A stretch of DNA of 64,000 nucleotides, taken from the NCBI GenBank assembly GCA_947498645.1, contig CANMKS010000001.1, positions 1,154,032-1,218,031 on the forward strand, written 5' to 3'. Both the position numbers and the translations under genes were made by a program. This document shows positions 19,063-27,341 of the stretch, in pieces (the first letter of the stretch is position 1; every line of letters starts with the position of its first letter). Source of the stretch: an uncultured Paracoccaceae bacterium. Lineage in GTDB: Bacteria; Pseudomonadota; Alphaproteobacteria; Rhodobacterales; Rhodobacteraceae. Under the pieces are notes generated by a model, which worked only from the letters and a program-made list of their open reading frames with translations, made no database searches and was not told where the DNA came from.

Positions 19063-19905
19063 TTAGACCGCGATCAGGGTGACGCTATCTGTGTCCAACT
19101 CAACAAGATCAAGGAAGGTCGCAATCACCTCTTCTCCGGCCATCAGCACAAGCCCGTCCTCGGTCAGGGTTGTCCGTAGTTCCGGCGCGTCGCCTTCATA
19201 GGTGATCTCGATCTTGTCAATCTGCGCGTCATAATCCTCGACAATCACGTCGTTGTGGGCCTTCAGCGCAAAGAGGTCCGCGCCGGTTCCCCCGTTGAGC
19301 GTATCACCCGCACCACCCATCAGCACATCATCCCCGGCACCGCCGTTGATAAAGTCGGGATCATCATCACCGCGGTCATACAGCATGTCGTTCCCTGATC
19401 CGCCATGCAGCGTATCTGCACCCGCACCGCCGACCAGCACGTCATCGCCCAGCGAGCCCAACAGGGCGTCATCCCCGTCGCCCCCCATGAGCAGATCATT
19501 CCCGCCACCACCGTTGAGCATGTCATCGCCATCGCCACCTTGCAGGATGTCATCGCCCACATGCCCGTTCAGGTGGTCATCCCCGCTACCGGCATCCAGT
19601 TGGTCATCCCCTCGTCCCCCGTGCAGCACATCATCCCCAGCGTGACTGATCAAAAGGTCGTTGCCGTCCTCCCCGTCAAGATGGTCGTCACCAATGCCGG
19701 TCACGATTGTATCGTCACCGTCGCCCGCAAAGATCACCGTGTCGTTGTCACTTGGGGCAACCAGGTCGTCGATTGGTCTGATCGACTGGCTGGGGTCGTC
19801 CTGATCGGGGTGCCGATCTTCGTCTGGCGCGGGGGCATCGTCGTCTGTATCTGCGATGAAGAATGCCGTTGCGGCGACCCCCATCAATCCCAAGATTGCG
19901 AGCAT
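19063..19905 (-). CDS. Membrane-anchored RTX calcium-binding repeat protein
   Basis: 280 residues. The N-terminus is a short hydrophobic segment ([17 protein letters not shown]) and then a Pro/Asp-rich linker to about residue 55. Nonapeptide RTX repeats GGxGxDxLx run from about 60 to 200 (for example [17 protein letters not shown]). Such repeats fold into a Ca2+-filled beta-roll outside the cell. The final 60 residues resemble the C-terminal cap seen in exported RTX proteins. No ABC exporter is nearby. The N-terminal hydrophobic stretch is unusual for a type I substrate, so it may be tethered. The start at 19905 is preceded by a plausible site, but an extension cannot be excluded. Confidence 0.82.
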   Translation of the reverse strand: MLAILGLMGVAATAFFIADTDDDAPAPDEDRHPDQDDPSQSIRPIDDLVAPSDNDTVIFAGDGDDTIVTGIGDDHLDGEDGNDLLISHAGDDVLHGGRGDDQLDAGSGDDHLNGHVGDDILQGGDGDDMLNGGGGNDLLMGGDGDDALLGSLGDDVLVGGAGADTLHGGSGNDMLYDRGDDDPDFINGGAGDDVLMGGAGDTLNGGTGADLFALKAHNDVIVEDYDAQIDKIEITYEGDAPELRTTLTEDGLVLMAGEEVIATFLDLVELDTDSVTLIAV

Positions 19906-20016
19906 GTCAGTTACCAGTGCGTATTCGAGTCGCCCCCGACCCGCAGGACATTTGATACCACAGCTGGACCGCTCAAAGATGTCGAAAATGATTGAATGGT
20001 TAATGCTGCAAGGGTT

Positions 20017-20529
20017 TCAGGTCACGACCCAAAGCGTCGGGTGCTGGCTGTAGCTGATGTAAAGCGGGTGCTTGGGGTGCCCGTGTTTGCTTAGCCCCAA
20101 AGTGTAGATCGGTTTGCCAGTGGCGCGCAGCACAGCTTCCATTTCCGGGCCTCGGTTCAGATGTTCTCCATGGGTGCCCCATGCGGCAATCACCTGATCG
20201 GCCCATGCCACCCCGTCGCGGATGATCACATCATTGTCCGGACCGATCGGATCAACGGCCTTGCGCATCATGGCCGGATTAGTTTCTCGCCATGCGAAAA
20301 TGTTGGTCACCTGAAATGCGCCGAACCCCAGCGCACGTGCGCGCCTTTCGCACCGCTCGACCGTCGGGTCGTTTTGTACCTCGGTCGCCTTGGAAGGGTT
20401 CAGCATGACAAAAAGCACACGCTTGCCACGTGGATCCCAGGTGCGCGTTAACCCGTAGCGATATCTTTCGCATTCAGAGTAGACAGCCGTGGACGGCGCA
20501 TCATCCTTGATATGCGTGCGGGTGATCAC
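20017..20529 (-). CDS. DUF1643 domain protein
   Basis: 170 residues. The family pattern is clear: [47 protein letters not shown] and VIAAWGTHG. The function of DUF1643 is not established. The conserved Asn, Ser and Asp residues suggest a nucleotide- or base-related binding pocket, but this is inference. Translation starts at a GTG at 20529 that overlaps the truB TGA by four bases, so it is coupled to truB. That coupling hints at an RNA-related job but does not prove it. Confidence 0.88.
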   Translation of the reverse strand: MITRTHIKDDAPSTAVYSECERYRYGLTRTWDPRGKRVLFVMLNPSKATEVQNDPTVERCERRARALGFGAFQVTNIFAWRETNPAMMRKAVDPIGPDNDVIIRDGVAWADQVIAAWGTHGEHLNRGPEMEAVLRATGKPIYTLGLSKHGHPKHPLYISYSQHPTLWVVT

Positions 20530-21440
20530 GTCTGCGGGGGCACAAAGACGCGTGAGGGCTGCATTTCACCACCACGATAGGTGCCCACGGCAATGGCCCG
20601 CCCTTCGTAAGAGGCCCAGACCTCTTCGCCAAAGTCGATCCCGCTGGCGATCACCGGGGCCGGGTTTCCATTGCGTAGCTTGTCGACGCTTTCGGCAGGG
20701 CAACGCACCTCGGCCAGGTCAGCCAGACCGACTTCCAAAGGTTGCAGGAATTGATCTAGCTCGGGTGTTTTGGCAAGCGCATCAACCTGATCCATGCTCA
20801 CACCATCTGTCGCCTCGAAGGGGCCCGACCAGACGCGGCGCAGCGATTTGACATGGGCCTTGCATCCAAGCGCCTCTCCCAGATCACGGGCGATTGACCG
20901 AACATATCCGCCTTTGCCGCATGTCATCTCAAGCTCTGCATGGTCGGGATTGGGACGATCAATCAACAACAGCTCTTCTACCCATAACGGACGGGCGGAT
21001 AGTGCCATCTCTTCGCCCTCGCGCGCCTTCTTGTAGGCGCGTTCGCCGTCAACCTTTACGGCCGAGAATTGCGGCGGCACTTGCATGATATCCCCAACAA
21101 AACCACTCAGGGCGGATTTGATGGCGTCGTCGTCAGGGCGCAGGTCAGATGTCGCAATCACTTCGCCTTCGGCGTCATCGGTATTGGTGGCCTGCCCAAA
21201 ACGTACGGTGAAACGATAAGCCTTCAGCGCGTCGGTGATGTAGGGAACGGTCTTGGTGGCTTCGCCCAAGGCCACGGCCAGAACGCCCGTTGCTTCAGGG
21301 TCCAGCGTGCCGGCATGGCCTGCCTTCTTGGCATCCAGGGCCCAGCGGACCTTGTTCACTACTGCGGTCGAAGTGATACCCGCGGGCTTATCAACAACCA
21401 CCCAGCCTGAGATATCCCGCCCTTTGCGTTTGCGCGCCAT
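20526..21440 (-). CDS. truB: tRNA pseudouridine-55 synthase
   Basis: 304 residues. TruB makes pseudouridine 55 in the T-loop of tRNA. The catalytic Asp47 is in [14 protein letters not shown]. It is preceded by [13 protein letters not shown] and followed by the family motifs [42 protein letters not shown] and [19 protein letters not shown]. In many alphaproteobacteria truB precedes rpsO directly; here DUF1643 and an RTX gene have come between. The upstream neighbour recQ is 145 bases away on the same strand. Confidence 0.97.
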   Translation of the reverse strand: MARKRKGRDISGWVVVDKPAGITSTAVVNKVRWALDAKKAGHAGTLDPEATGVLAVALGEATKTVPYITDALKAYRFTVRFGQATNTDDAEGEVIATSDLRPDDDAIKSALSGFVGDIMQVPPQFSAVKVDGERAYKKAREGEEMALSARPLWVEELLLIDRPNPDHAELEMTCGKGGYVRSIARDLGEALGCKAHVKSLRRVWSGPFEATDGVSMDQVDALAKTPELDQFLQPLEVGLADLAEVRCPAESVDKLRNGNPAPVIASGIDFGEEVWASYEGRAIAVGTYRGGEMQPSRVFVPPQT

Positions 21441-21585
21441 GTCATGCCCTTTTCAGAATGGACGCTTGCTAGTGGGAAGTGGTGCGGGGGTCAATGCTCG
21501 GGCTGACGCAGGTGATCGCGGTTCACGGGCTGCCAGCGCATTCATGTGCCGACGTAGATGGCCCATTGTTTGATAGGGATGGCCT

Positions 21586-23622
21586 TTAGCGGCTCTCCAG
21601 AACTTCAAGAAACGCCTCGCCAAACCGCTCTGCATATTTGTCGCCAATCAAACGGATAAGATTGTCCATATCGGCCGCATGTAGCTGCGCGACCTTGGCC
21701 ATCATTGATGCGGAACAACTCATCGGTTTATCTGCCCCATGTGGGCCACGGCTAAGCACCGCCTGTGCCTGCATCAGCTGATCATAAACCGCGCCTTCGT
21801 CACGCCCGGCCAGTTTGCGCCGCATCGGGTGAACCTCTTCAACCGCCCCGGCAATCACTTCAAGGAAATCGCGCCCGTAGTTTTCCAGCTTTTTGGCCCC
21901 GATGCCGCCGATATGCGCCATTTCATCAAGGTTCATCGGGCGTTTCTCTGCCATCTCGATCAGGGTACGATCGTTGAAGATGATATAGGCTGGCGCATTG
22001 GCCTGTTCCGCCAGATAGCGTCGCTTGGCCTTGAGCGCTGACAGCAGCGGCGCGTTTTCTTCGCTGACAAGCATCCGCACCCTGGGGCCACTGCCGCGCG
22101 CCGCCTTGATTGTGTCACGCCGCAGCTCAATCGTGGCCTCGCCGCGCAGGATCGGGCGGGCGTGTTCGGTCATGCGCAACGCGCCGTGCCGCTCGCGGTC
22201 GGGGCGCAACAAGTCATGGCCCATCATCTGCCGAAAAATCGCCTGCCACTGGCGTTTGTCATATTCTTTTCCCACCCCAAAGGTGGGCAGGCTGTCATGG
22301 CCGCGCTGCATGATTTTATCGGTCGGGTTGCCCATCACAATATCGATAAGATGGCCCGCGCCGAACCATTCTTCGGTGCGCAAGGCCGCAGACAGCGCCA
22401 TGCGCACTGCTGTCGTCCCGTCAAAAATCTCCGCTGGTTTGTCACACAGGTCACAGTTCCCGCAGGGTTGTGGCGTTTCACCAAAATACTCCAGCAGGTT
22501 CTGCCGCCGACAGCGCAGCGCTTCGGCAAGTCCGAGCAGTGCATTCAGCCGTCCATGATCTGCTGCGCGGCGCTCGGGTGGCGCCAACCCTTCATCAATT
22601 TGTTGGCGGCGATAACGAATGTCATCAGGTCCGAACAACGTCAGTGTTTCGGCCGGTGCGCCGTCACGGCCGGCACGCCCGATTTCCTGGTAATAAGCTT
22701 CGATCGACTTGGGAAGATCGGCGTGGGCGACCCAACGAATATCAGGTTTGTCGATCCCCATCCCAAAGGCGACAGTGGCGCAGACGATCAGCCCATCTTC
22801 CTGCTGAAAACGGCGTTCGACGATGCGCCTGTCTTCGGCCTCCATCCCGCCGTGGTAGTGGCATGCACTATGACCCACTTCGCCCAGGGCATTGGCCAGC
22901 GTCTCGGTCTTGGCGCGGGTGCCGCAGTAGACAATCCCGGACTGGCCCTTGCGTGCCGCCGCGAAGTTGAGGATCTGGTTGCGCGGTCCGTCCTTAACGG
23001 CAAAGGCAAGATGGATGTTCGGCCGATCAAAGCCGCGCAGAAATGTCGCAGGCTGCTGTCCGTCAAACAGCTTTTGCACAATCTCATCACGTGTATCTGC
23101 GTCAGCGGTCGCGGTGAAGGCGGCCAAGGGAACGTCCAGGGTGCGGCGCAGATCGCCAATGCGTAGATAATCTGGCCGAAAGTCATGCCCCCATTGGCTG
23201 ACGCAATGCGCCTCATCGACCGCGATCATATTAACACCGGCACGGCGCAGCATGTTGATCGTCCCACCAGAGGCGAGCCGTTCGGGCGCCATATAAAGCA
23301 ACTTGAGCGTGCCAGCCTCCAGCGCGCCCCAGACGGCCTCGGTTTCTTCGGGCGTGTTGCCTGATGTGAGCGCGCCTGCCTCGACCCCAGCTTCGCGCAA
23401 ACCGCGAACCTGATCCCGCATAAGAGCAATCAGTGGAGAAATAACGACCGTTACGCCGTTGCGTACCATAGCGGGCAGTTGGAAACACAGCGACTTGCCA
23501 CCACCCGTAGGCATGATGGCGAGGGTGTTTTGGCCGGCAATGACCGCCTCAACGATCTCTTGCTGACCGGGGCGATAGGCATCAAAGCCGAAAACATCGC
23601 TAAGAAGTGCGGTCGTGGACAC
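21586..23622 (-). CDS. recQ: ATP-dependent DNA helicase RecQ
   Basis: About 678 residues. The helicase core has Walker A (PTGGGKS), DEAH-type Walker B (VDEAHCVSQWGHDFRPDY) and motif VI (QEIGRAGRDG). The zinc module with CGNCDLC, the winged-helix region and an HRDC domain at the C-terminus follow in the usual order. It unwinds recombination intermediates 3' to 5'. I prefer the GTG at 23622, which has an AGGG site; the frame also opens with TTG one codon before. The upstream DNA carries a near-match to a CtrA box at 23680-23694. Confidence 0.96.
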   Translation of the reverse strand: MSTTALLSDVFGFDAYRPGQQEIVEAVIAGQNTLAIMPTGGGKSLCFQLPAMVRNGVTVVISPLIALMRDQVRGLREAGVEAGALTSGNTPEETEAVWGALEAGTLKLLYMAPERLASGGTINMLRRAGVNMIAVDEAHCVSQWGHDFRPDYLRIGDLRRTLDVPLAAFTATADADTRDEIVQKLFDGQQPATFLRGFDRPNIHLAFAVKDGPRNQILNFAAARKGQSGIVYCGTRAKTETLANALGEVGHSACHYHGGMEAEDRRIVERRFQQEDGLIVCATVAFGMGIDKPDIRWVAHADLPKSIEAYYQEIGRAGRDGAPAETLTLFGPDDIRYRRQQIDEGLAPPERRAADHGRLNALLGLAEALRCRRQNLLEYFGETPQPCGNCDLCDKPAEIFDGTTAVRMALSAALRTEEWFGAGHLIDIVMGNPTDKIMQRGHDSLPTFGVGKEYDKRQWQAIFRQMMGHDLLRPDRERHGALRMTEHARPILRGEATIELRRDTIKAARGSGPRVRMLVSEENAPLLSALKAKRRYLAEQANAPAYIIFNDRTLIEMAEKRPMNLDEMAHIGGIGAKKLENYGRDFLEVIAGAVEEVHPMRRKLAGRDEGAVYDQLMQAQAVLSRGPHGADKPMSCSASMMAKVAQLHAADMDNLIRLIGDKYAERFGEAFLEVLESR

Positions 23623-23679
23623 CAAAATGACCCTGTTGGTTTTTGCTCATGGGCTGCTCTTGAGCGTCACAATCCCACG

Positions 23680-23694
23680 CTAAGAATCGGTTAA
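23680..23694. promoter_or_regulatory. Near-match to a CtrA box upstream of recQ
   Basis: CTAA-N7-TTAA, one base off the symmetrical TTAA-N7-TTAA site, lies about 60 bases upstream of the recQ start. It differs from the perfect boxes elsewhere in the window only in the first half-site. It could be a weak CtrA site or chance. Confidence 0.3.
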
Positions 23695-23724
23695 CAAGTG
23701 GTCAGGGCGCCGCAAAACGAAAAA

Positions 23725-23750
23725 GGCTGCACCTGATATCAGGTGCAGCC
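23725..23750 (-). terminator. Terminator after the tandem secreted-protein genes
   Basis: This is a perfect 26-base palindrome (arms GGCTGCACCTGAT and ATCAGGTGCAGCC). On the minus strand it is followed by TTTTTCGTTTTG. It lies 33 bases after the stop of the first paralogue and should end their common transcript. Confidence 0.88.
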
Positions 23751-23782
23751 CAAGTGGACAGTGGGGGAGCGTCCAGGGGAAT

Positions 23783-24115
23783 TTAGCGGTCGATGTCGAA
23801 GTCGCGCTCAGCAACTGTCTCACCACCGACTTTCAACAGCGCGATGACGTCAGAAGATGGGCGGATGCCGACATTCACACGTACATCTGCGTTTGCACCT
23901 GCATTCACCATTTCGGTGCCCAGCAGTTTGCCGACTTCGCCTGTGGAATAGTCGTAGATTTCAACAACGCCAGCGCCTTCGGCAGTTACCAGACCGAGGT
24001 CCAGAATGGACGAGCTATCGAGGCGCTCACCGTATTCGAAGTAGCTGTCAGCGGAAGCGACAGAAGCCGTTGCGGCGATTGTTGCGGCGACGAGTGCGAT
24101 TGATTTGATGGACAT
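23783..24115 (-). CDS. Secreted 110-residue protein of unknown function, copy 1
   Basis: 110 residues with a signal peptide (ALVAATIAATASVASA, cleavage near residue 22), then about 88 mature residues. The mature part has ERLDSSSILDLG, GVVEIYDYSTGE, GKLLGTEMVNAGANADVRVNV and a C-terminal VGGETVAERDFDIDR. It contains no Cys and no obvious metal site, and the alternation suggests a small beta-sandwich. About 90 per cent of residues match copy 2 immediately upstream on the same strand (99 of 110 by my count). The changes cluster at the C-terminus and at residues 87-88. I do not recognise an established function. Confidence 0.78.
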   Translation of the reverse strand: MSIKSIALVAATIAATASVASADSYFEYGERLDSSSILDLGLVTAEGAGVVEIYDYSTGEVGKLLGTEMVNAGANADVRVNVGIRPSSDVIALLKVGGETVAERDFDIDR

Positions 24116-24181
24116 GGTTATTTCCTTTTTATTTGGTTGGTACGGCTTGATGCCGAGAACAGGGAGAGAGTCTTTGGGGGA

Positions 24182-24205
24182 GCAGCAGCCATCAGCGGCT
24201 GCTGC
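24182..24205. terminator. Hairpin between the two tandem paralogues
   Basis: GCAGCAGCC and GGCTGCTGC form a nine-base stem with a six-base loop between the two genes. On the minus strand no T-run follows, so it may be a partial terminator or an mRNA-stability element. It could set different levels for the two copies. Confidence 0.45.
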
Positions 24206-24217
24206 CTTTTGGGGGGG

Positions 24218-24550
24218 TTAGCCGTCGATGTTGTAGTCACGCTCGGCAACGGTTTCGCCGCCAACTTTCAACAGTGCGATCACGTCTTGCTTGGGGCGGA
24301 TCCCAACATTGACACGAACGTCTGCGTTAGCGCCGACATTGACCATTTCAGTGCCCAGCAATTTGCCGATTTCACCTGTGGAGTAGTCGTAGATTTCGAC
24401 AACGCCAGCGCCTTCTGAAGTCACCAGACCGAGGTCCAGAGTAGATGAGCTATCGAGGCGCTCACCGAATTCAAAGTAGCTGTCAGCGGAAGCGACAGAA
24501 GCAGTTGCGGCGATTGTTGCGGCGATGAGTGCGATTGATTTGATGGACAT
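24218..24550 (-). CDS. Secreted 110-residue protein of unknown function, copy 2
   Basis: 110 residues from the ATG at 24550, which has an AAAGGAA ribosome site. The frame extends further upstream to 24862, but that part has no signal peptide at its start and reads like non-coding DNA. The signal peptide (ALIAATIAATASVASA) and mature core match copy 1 closely. Differences include SS to KQ at 87-88 and FDIDR to YNIDG at the end. It is promoter-proximal, so copy 1 is likely read through from it. The function is unknown. Confidence 0.78.
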   Translation of the reverse strand: MSIKSIALIAATIAATASVASADSYFEFGERLDSSSTLDLGLVTSEGAGVVEIYDYSTGEIGKLLGTEMVNVGANADVRVNVGIRPKQDVIALLKVGGETVAERDYNIDG

Positions 24551-25032
24551 GTTTTCGTTCCTTTTCAGTTTGTTATCTACGGCGGGAGAACCGTGTTTGA
24601 TGTCGTGTGCAGCGGATTGTGCTGCGTTTCGATGAGTTGAAGATTGTGCTTTTGAGGCCGTTCGAAAAGGGCAGCGTCGATCACGAAAATGGTGATCAAT
24701 GTGATCGCGCTTGGTGCTTGACATGAGGAATTGGGCACCGTCGGGTGCGTACTGCGCATTGGTGCACAGAAACCCATCCAGATCTGTGCGACAGTGGACC
24801 GAAGGCCCCACCAAACTGGACCAATATTTTTTCAGCCGTTCACAGATTTCAGTCTGGCGCAAATCCGTGAGCGTGCATTATTTCTGTGTTCTCGCGCGGC
24901 TGTGACGCATGTGACATGCACGAGGTGTCAATCCGCGGGCATCGGCCCCGGAAACAGGGGCCACAGGCGCAGTTCTGAGTCGTTGCAAAGCAGGTGCCCA
25001 CCTCGTAACTCTATACCTTCAGGAGGATTTGT
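24551..25032. other. Long intergenic region before the histidine phosphatase gene
   Basis: About 480 bases lie between divergent genes. Short open frames here have no ribosome sites or recognisable motifs, and I judge them non-coding. The region should carry the promoter of the tandem secreted genes and that of the phosphatase-GST operon. GATC-containing repeats occur around 24675-24705 (GGTGATCAATGTGATCGCG), without a clear identity. Confidence 0.45.
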
Positions 25033-25677
25033 ATGGGCGAAGTCATATTGGTGCGGCATGGGCAGGCGAACTCCGGTGCGACGGATGAAGAAAGCTATGA
25101 CCGCCTGTCTGATTTGGGCCACCAGCAGGCCAAATGGCTGGGCGATTACTTCAGAGATCGCGAAGCACCCTTTGACAAGGTCATTTCGGGCAGTCTGCGC
25201 CGCCATCGCGAAACGGCTGCCGGCATCGGTTACGCCGCACCCGAGATTGATGAGCGCCTCAACGAGATGGATTACTTCAATCTGGGTCAGGCGCTGGAGG
25301 ATTTGCACGGCGTGCCTTTCCCCGGACCAGAAGAATTTGCGGCCCATGTCCCCCAAGTGATGCGTGCCTGGCACAATGCAGAGATCAAGGGCGTCGAAAC
25401 CTTCGCTTCGTTCGAGGATCGCGTCACATCTGTCTTGCAGGAAGCCGCCAAACCGGGTGCGCGTGTCCTTTGCGTGACGTCGGGCGGTGTGATCGGCATG
25501 ATCATCCGGCATCTGCTGAACCTTGACCCCACCCGCATGGCGCATGTGTTGCTGCCGATCATGAACAGCTCGGTCCACCGGGTACATGTGATCCCGCAAG
25601 GGCCGATCCTGGCCGGCTTCAACGCCATTCCGCATCTGGACCACGATGACCGTGCCCATGCCATGACCCACTATTGA
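25033..25677 (+). CDS. Histidine phosphatase family protein
   Basis: 214 residues starting with MGEVILVRHGQANSG, the RHG signature with phospho-accepting His9. The second catalytic pocket appears as VLCVTSGGVIGMIIRHLL. The ribosome site AGGAGG is strong. The branch includes phosphoglycerate mutase-like and alpha-ribazole phosphatase-like enzymes. Nothing here fixes the substrate. It stands 12 bases before a GST gene and leads a four-gene operon, so a role in small-molecule or peptide metabolism along with the GSTs is possible but unproven. Confidence 0.88.
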   Translation: MGEVILVRHGQANSGATDEESYDRLSDLGHQQAKWLGDYFRDREAPFDKVISGSLRRHRETAAGIGYAAPEIDERLNEMDYFNLGQALEDLHGVPFPGPEEFAAHVPQVMRAWHNAEIKGVETFASFEDRVTSVLQEAAKPGARVLCVTSGGVIGMIIRHLLNLDPTRMAHVLLPIMNSSVHRVHVIPQGPILAGFNAIPHLDHDDRAHAMTHY

Positions 25678-25689
25678 AAGCGCGACCAA

Positions 25690-26292
25690 ATGCTGACACT
25701 TCATTATGCTCCCAAAACGATCTCAATCGCAGTGGCCATTGCGCTGGAAGAGCTGGATCTACCGTATCAGGCGGTCCGCGTCGATTTCGCCAGTGCCGAG
25801 CAAACCAAAGAGGACTATCGCAAGATCAATCCAAAAGGCCGCGTGCCCGCATTGGTGACGCCAGAAGGTATTTTGACGGAAACGCCAGCGATCCTCGAAT
25901 ACGCAGCCCCCTCTCTTGTTCCCGGTGACGCGTTTGCCGCCGCGAAAATGCGCGAGTTGATTTCTTATCTGAATGCAACGATGCACCCTCATCATGCCCA
26001 TGGCATCCGGGGCGAGCGTTGGGCGGATGAGGAAAGCTCTTTTGCCGATATGAAACGCAAGGTGCCCGAGCGGATGGCAGATTGCGCGGCATATCTGGAA
26101 GAAACCCTGCCAAGCCTCCCATACGAGATCGGAACAATGGAGGTCCTGTCGGATGCTTACCTTTATGTGGTGCTGAGTTGGTTGCCCGGAGATGGCGTTG
26201 ATATTTCAAACTACCCATTTCTTGCGGCTTTTCAGGGCAAGATGAACGAACGCGCATCTGTGCAGGCCGTCCTTGCCAAAGGCATGCTGTGA
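25690..26292 (+). CDS. Glutathione S-transferase
   Basis: 200 residues, a standard two-domain GST. The N-terminal thioredoxin-like part reads LTLHYAPKTISIAVAIALEEL, then INPKGRVPALVTPEG and the glutathione-binding LTETPAILEY. The catalytic position near residues 8-10 holds Pro-Lys-Thr rather than the usual Ser or Tyr, so a beta-class-like or atypical activity is possible. The C-terminal helical domain starts near residue 85. It is tightly coupled: the next gene starts in its stop codon. Confidence 0.88.
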   Translation: MLTLHYAPKTISIAVAIALEELDLPYQAVRVDFASAEQTKEDYRKINPKGRVPALVTPEGILTETPAILEYAAPSLVPGDAFAAAKMRELISYLNATMHPHHAHGIRGERWADEESSFADMKRKVPERMADCAAYLEETLPSLPYEIGTMEVLSDAYLYVVLSWLPGDGVDISNYPFLAAFQGKMNERASVQAVLAKGML

Positions 26293-27341
26293 TGCCGCAT
26301 TTATGGGTCCGGTCAGAACAGCGCGCCAATGAGGAACGTGTCGGGCTGACACCGCAGGGTGCGGCCAAGCTTTTGGCCGCCGGGTTTGCCATCACGGTAG
26401 AGCAAAGCGCGCAACGCAGTCTGCCGATTGCCGATTATGCGGCCCTGGGTTGCACCATTGCGCCAGAGTTTTCGTGGGTCGATGCGCCAAATGACGCGAT
26501 CATCTTTGGCCTGAAAGAACTTCCCGAGGATGGCACGCCGCTGCGCCATCGCCACATCATGTTTGGCCACGCTTACAAAGGGCAACCGGCAGGACAGGCG
26601 CTGTTGCAGCGGTTCAAGGCTGGCGGCGGCACATTGCTTGATCTTGAATATCTAACAGACGCTGATGGGCGGCGCGTGGCAGCGTTTGGGTATTGGGCGG
26701 GATATGCGGGTGCGGCTGTGTCCCTCATGTGCTGGCTGGCCCAGCAAAAGGGCAATGTGGCCGGACCGGTCAAGACATATCCAAGTGCTAACCATCTGCT
26801 GATGGCCCTTCAGCAGGACCTGATGGCGCTGGGCACCAAACGGCCCACGGCACTGATCATCGGGGCCTTGGGGCGTGTTGGCAGCGGGGCTGCCGATCTT
26901 TGTCAGGCGATGGGAGTTGCGACAACGCGCTGGGACATGGCTGAAACCGCGTCTGGCGGGCCGTTCCCAGAGGTGTTGGCTCATGACATCTTTCTTAACT
27001 GCATTCTGGCGCGTCCCGGAACGCCGGTGTTTGTGCCCGCAAATGCCAAGGCGATGCCGCGGCAATTGTCCGTCATTGGTGATATCGCATGTGACCCTGA
27101 CAGCGATTTTTCACCCATCAAGGTCTATGACCGCACAACGACCTGGGATCAGCCAGCATTGCGGGTGCATGATCAGCCCGTGCTGGACGTCACAGCGATT
27201 GACAACCTGCCGTCGATGCTACCGGCCGAAAGCAGTGTGGATTTTGCGGAACAGCTTTTGCCACATCTTCTGACCCTCGAGACGGACGCCGATGGCGTCT
27301 GGGGCCGCGCGCAAGACTGGTTTGCAAGGGCTGTTGCCTGA
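26289..27341 (+). CDS. Saccharopine dehydrogenase (NAD+, L-lysine-forming)-like protein
   Basis: 350 residues. The N-terminal domain has the alanine dehydrogenase/transhydrogenase look (LWVRSEQRANEERVGLTPQGAAKLLAAGF), and a Rossmann-type domain carries LIIGALGRVGSGAADLCQAMG near residue 195. The family either splits saccharopine to lysine or works in reverse. Fungal Lys1 is the best-known member. The GTG at 26289 overlaps the GST stop; an ATG follows at 26292. Bacteria usually make lysine through diaminopimelate, so the role here is more likely degradative or on a related imino acid. It lies between two GST genes, which is unusual. Confidence 0.86.
   Translation: MMPHLWVRSEQRANEERVGLTPQGAAKLLAAGFAITVEQSAQRSLPIADYAALGCTIAPEFSWVDAPNDAIIFGLKELPEDGTPLRHRHIMFGHAYKGQPAGQALLQRFKAGGGTLLDLEYLTDADGRRVAAFGYWAGYAGAAVSLMCWLAQQKGNVAGPVKTYPSANHLLMALQQDLMALGTKRPTALIIGALGRVGSGAADLCQAMGVATTRWDMAETASGGPFPEVLAHDIFLNCILARPGTPVFVPANAKAMPRQLSVIGDIACDPDSDFSPIKVYDRTTTWDQPALRVHDQPVLDVTAIDNLPSMLPAESSVDFAEQLLPHLLTLETDADGVWGRAQDWFARAVA

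Noticed and set aside
19320-19700. Regular short repeats that could suggest a CRISPR or minisatellite
   Set aside because: They are the coding repeats of GGxGxDxLx in the RTX gene, degenerate at the third codon positions and without spacers.
24551-24862. Upstream extension of the second secreted paralogue to a 214-residue protein
   Set aside because: The extension has no signal peptide at its start and no matching part in copy 1, and the internal ATG has a good ribosome site before a clear signal peptide.
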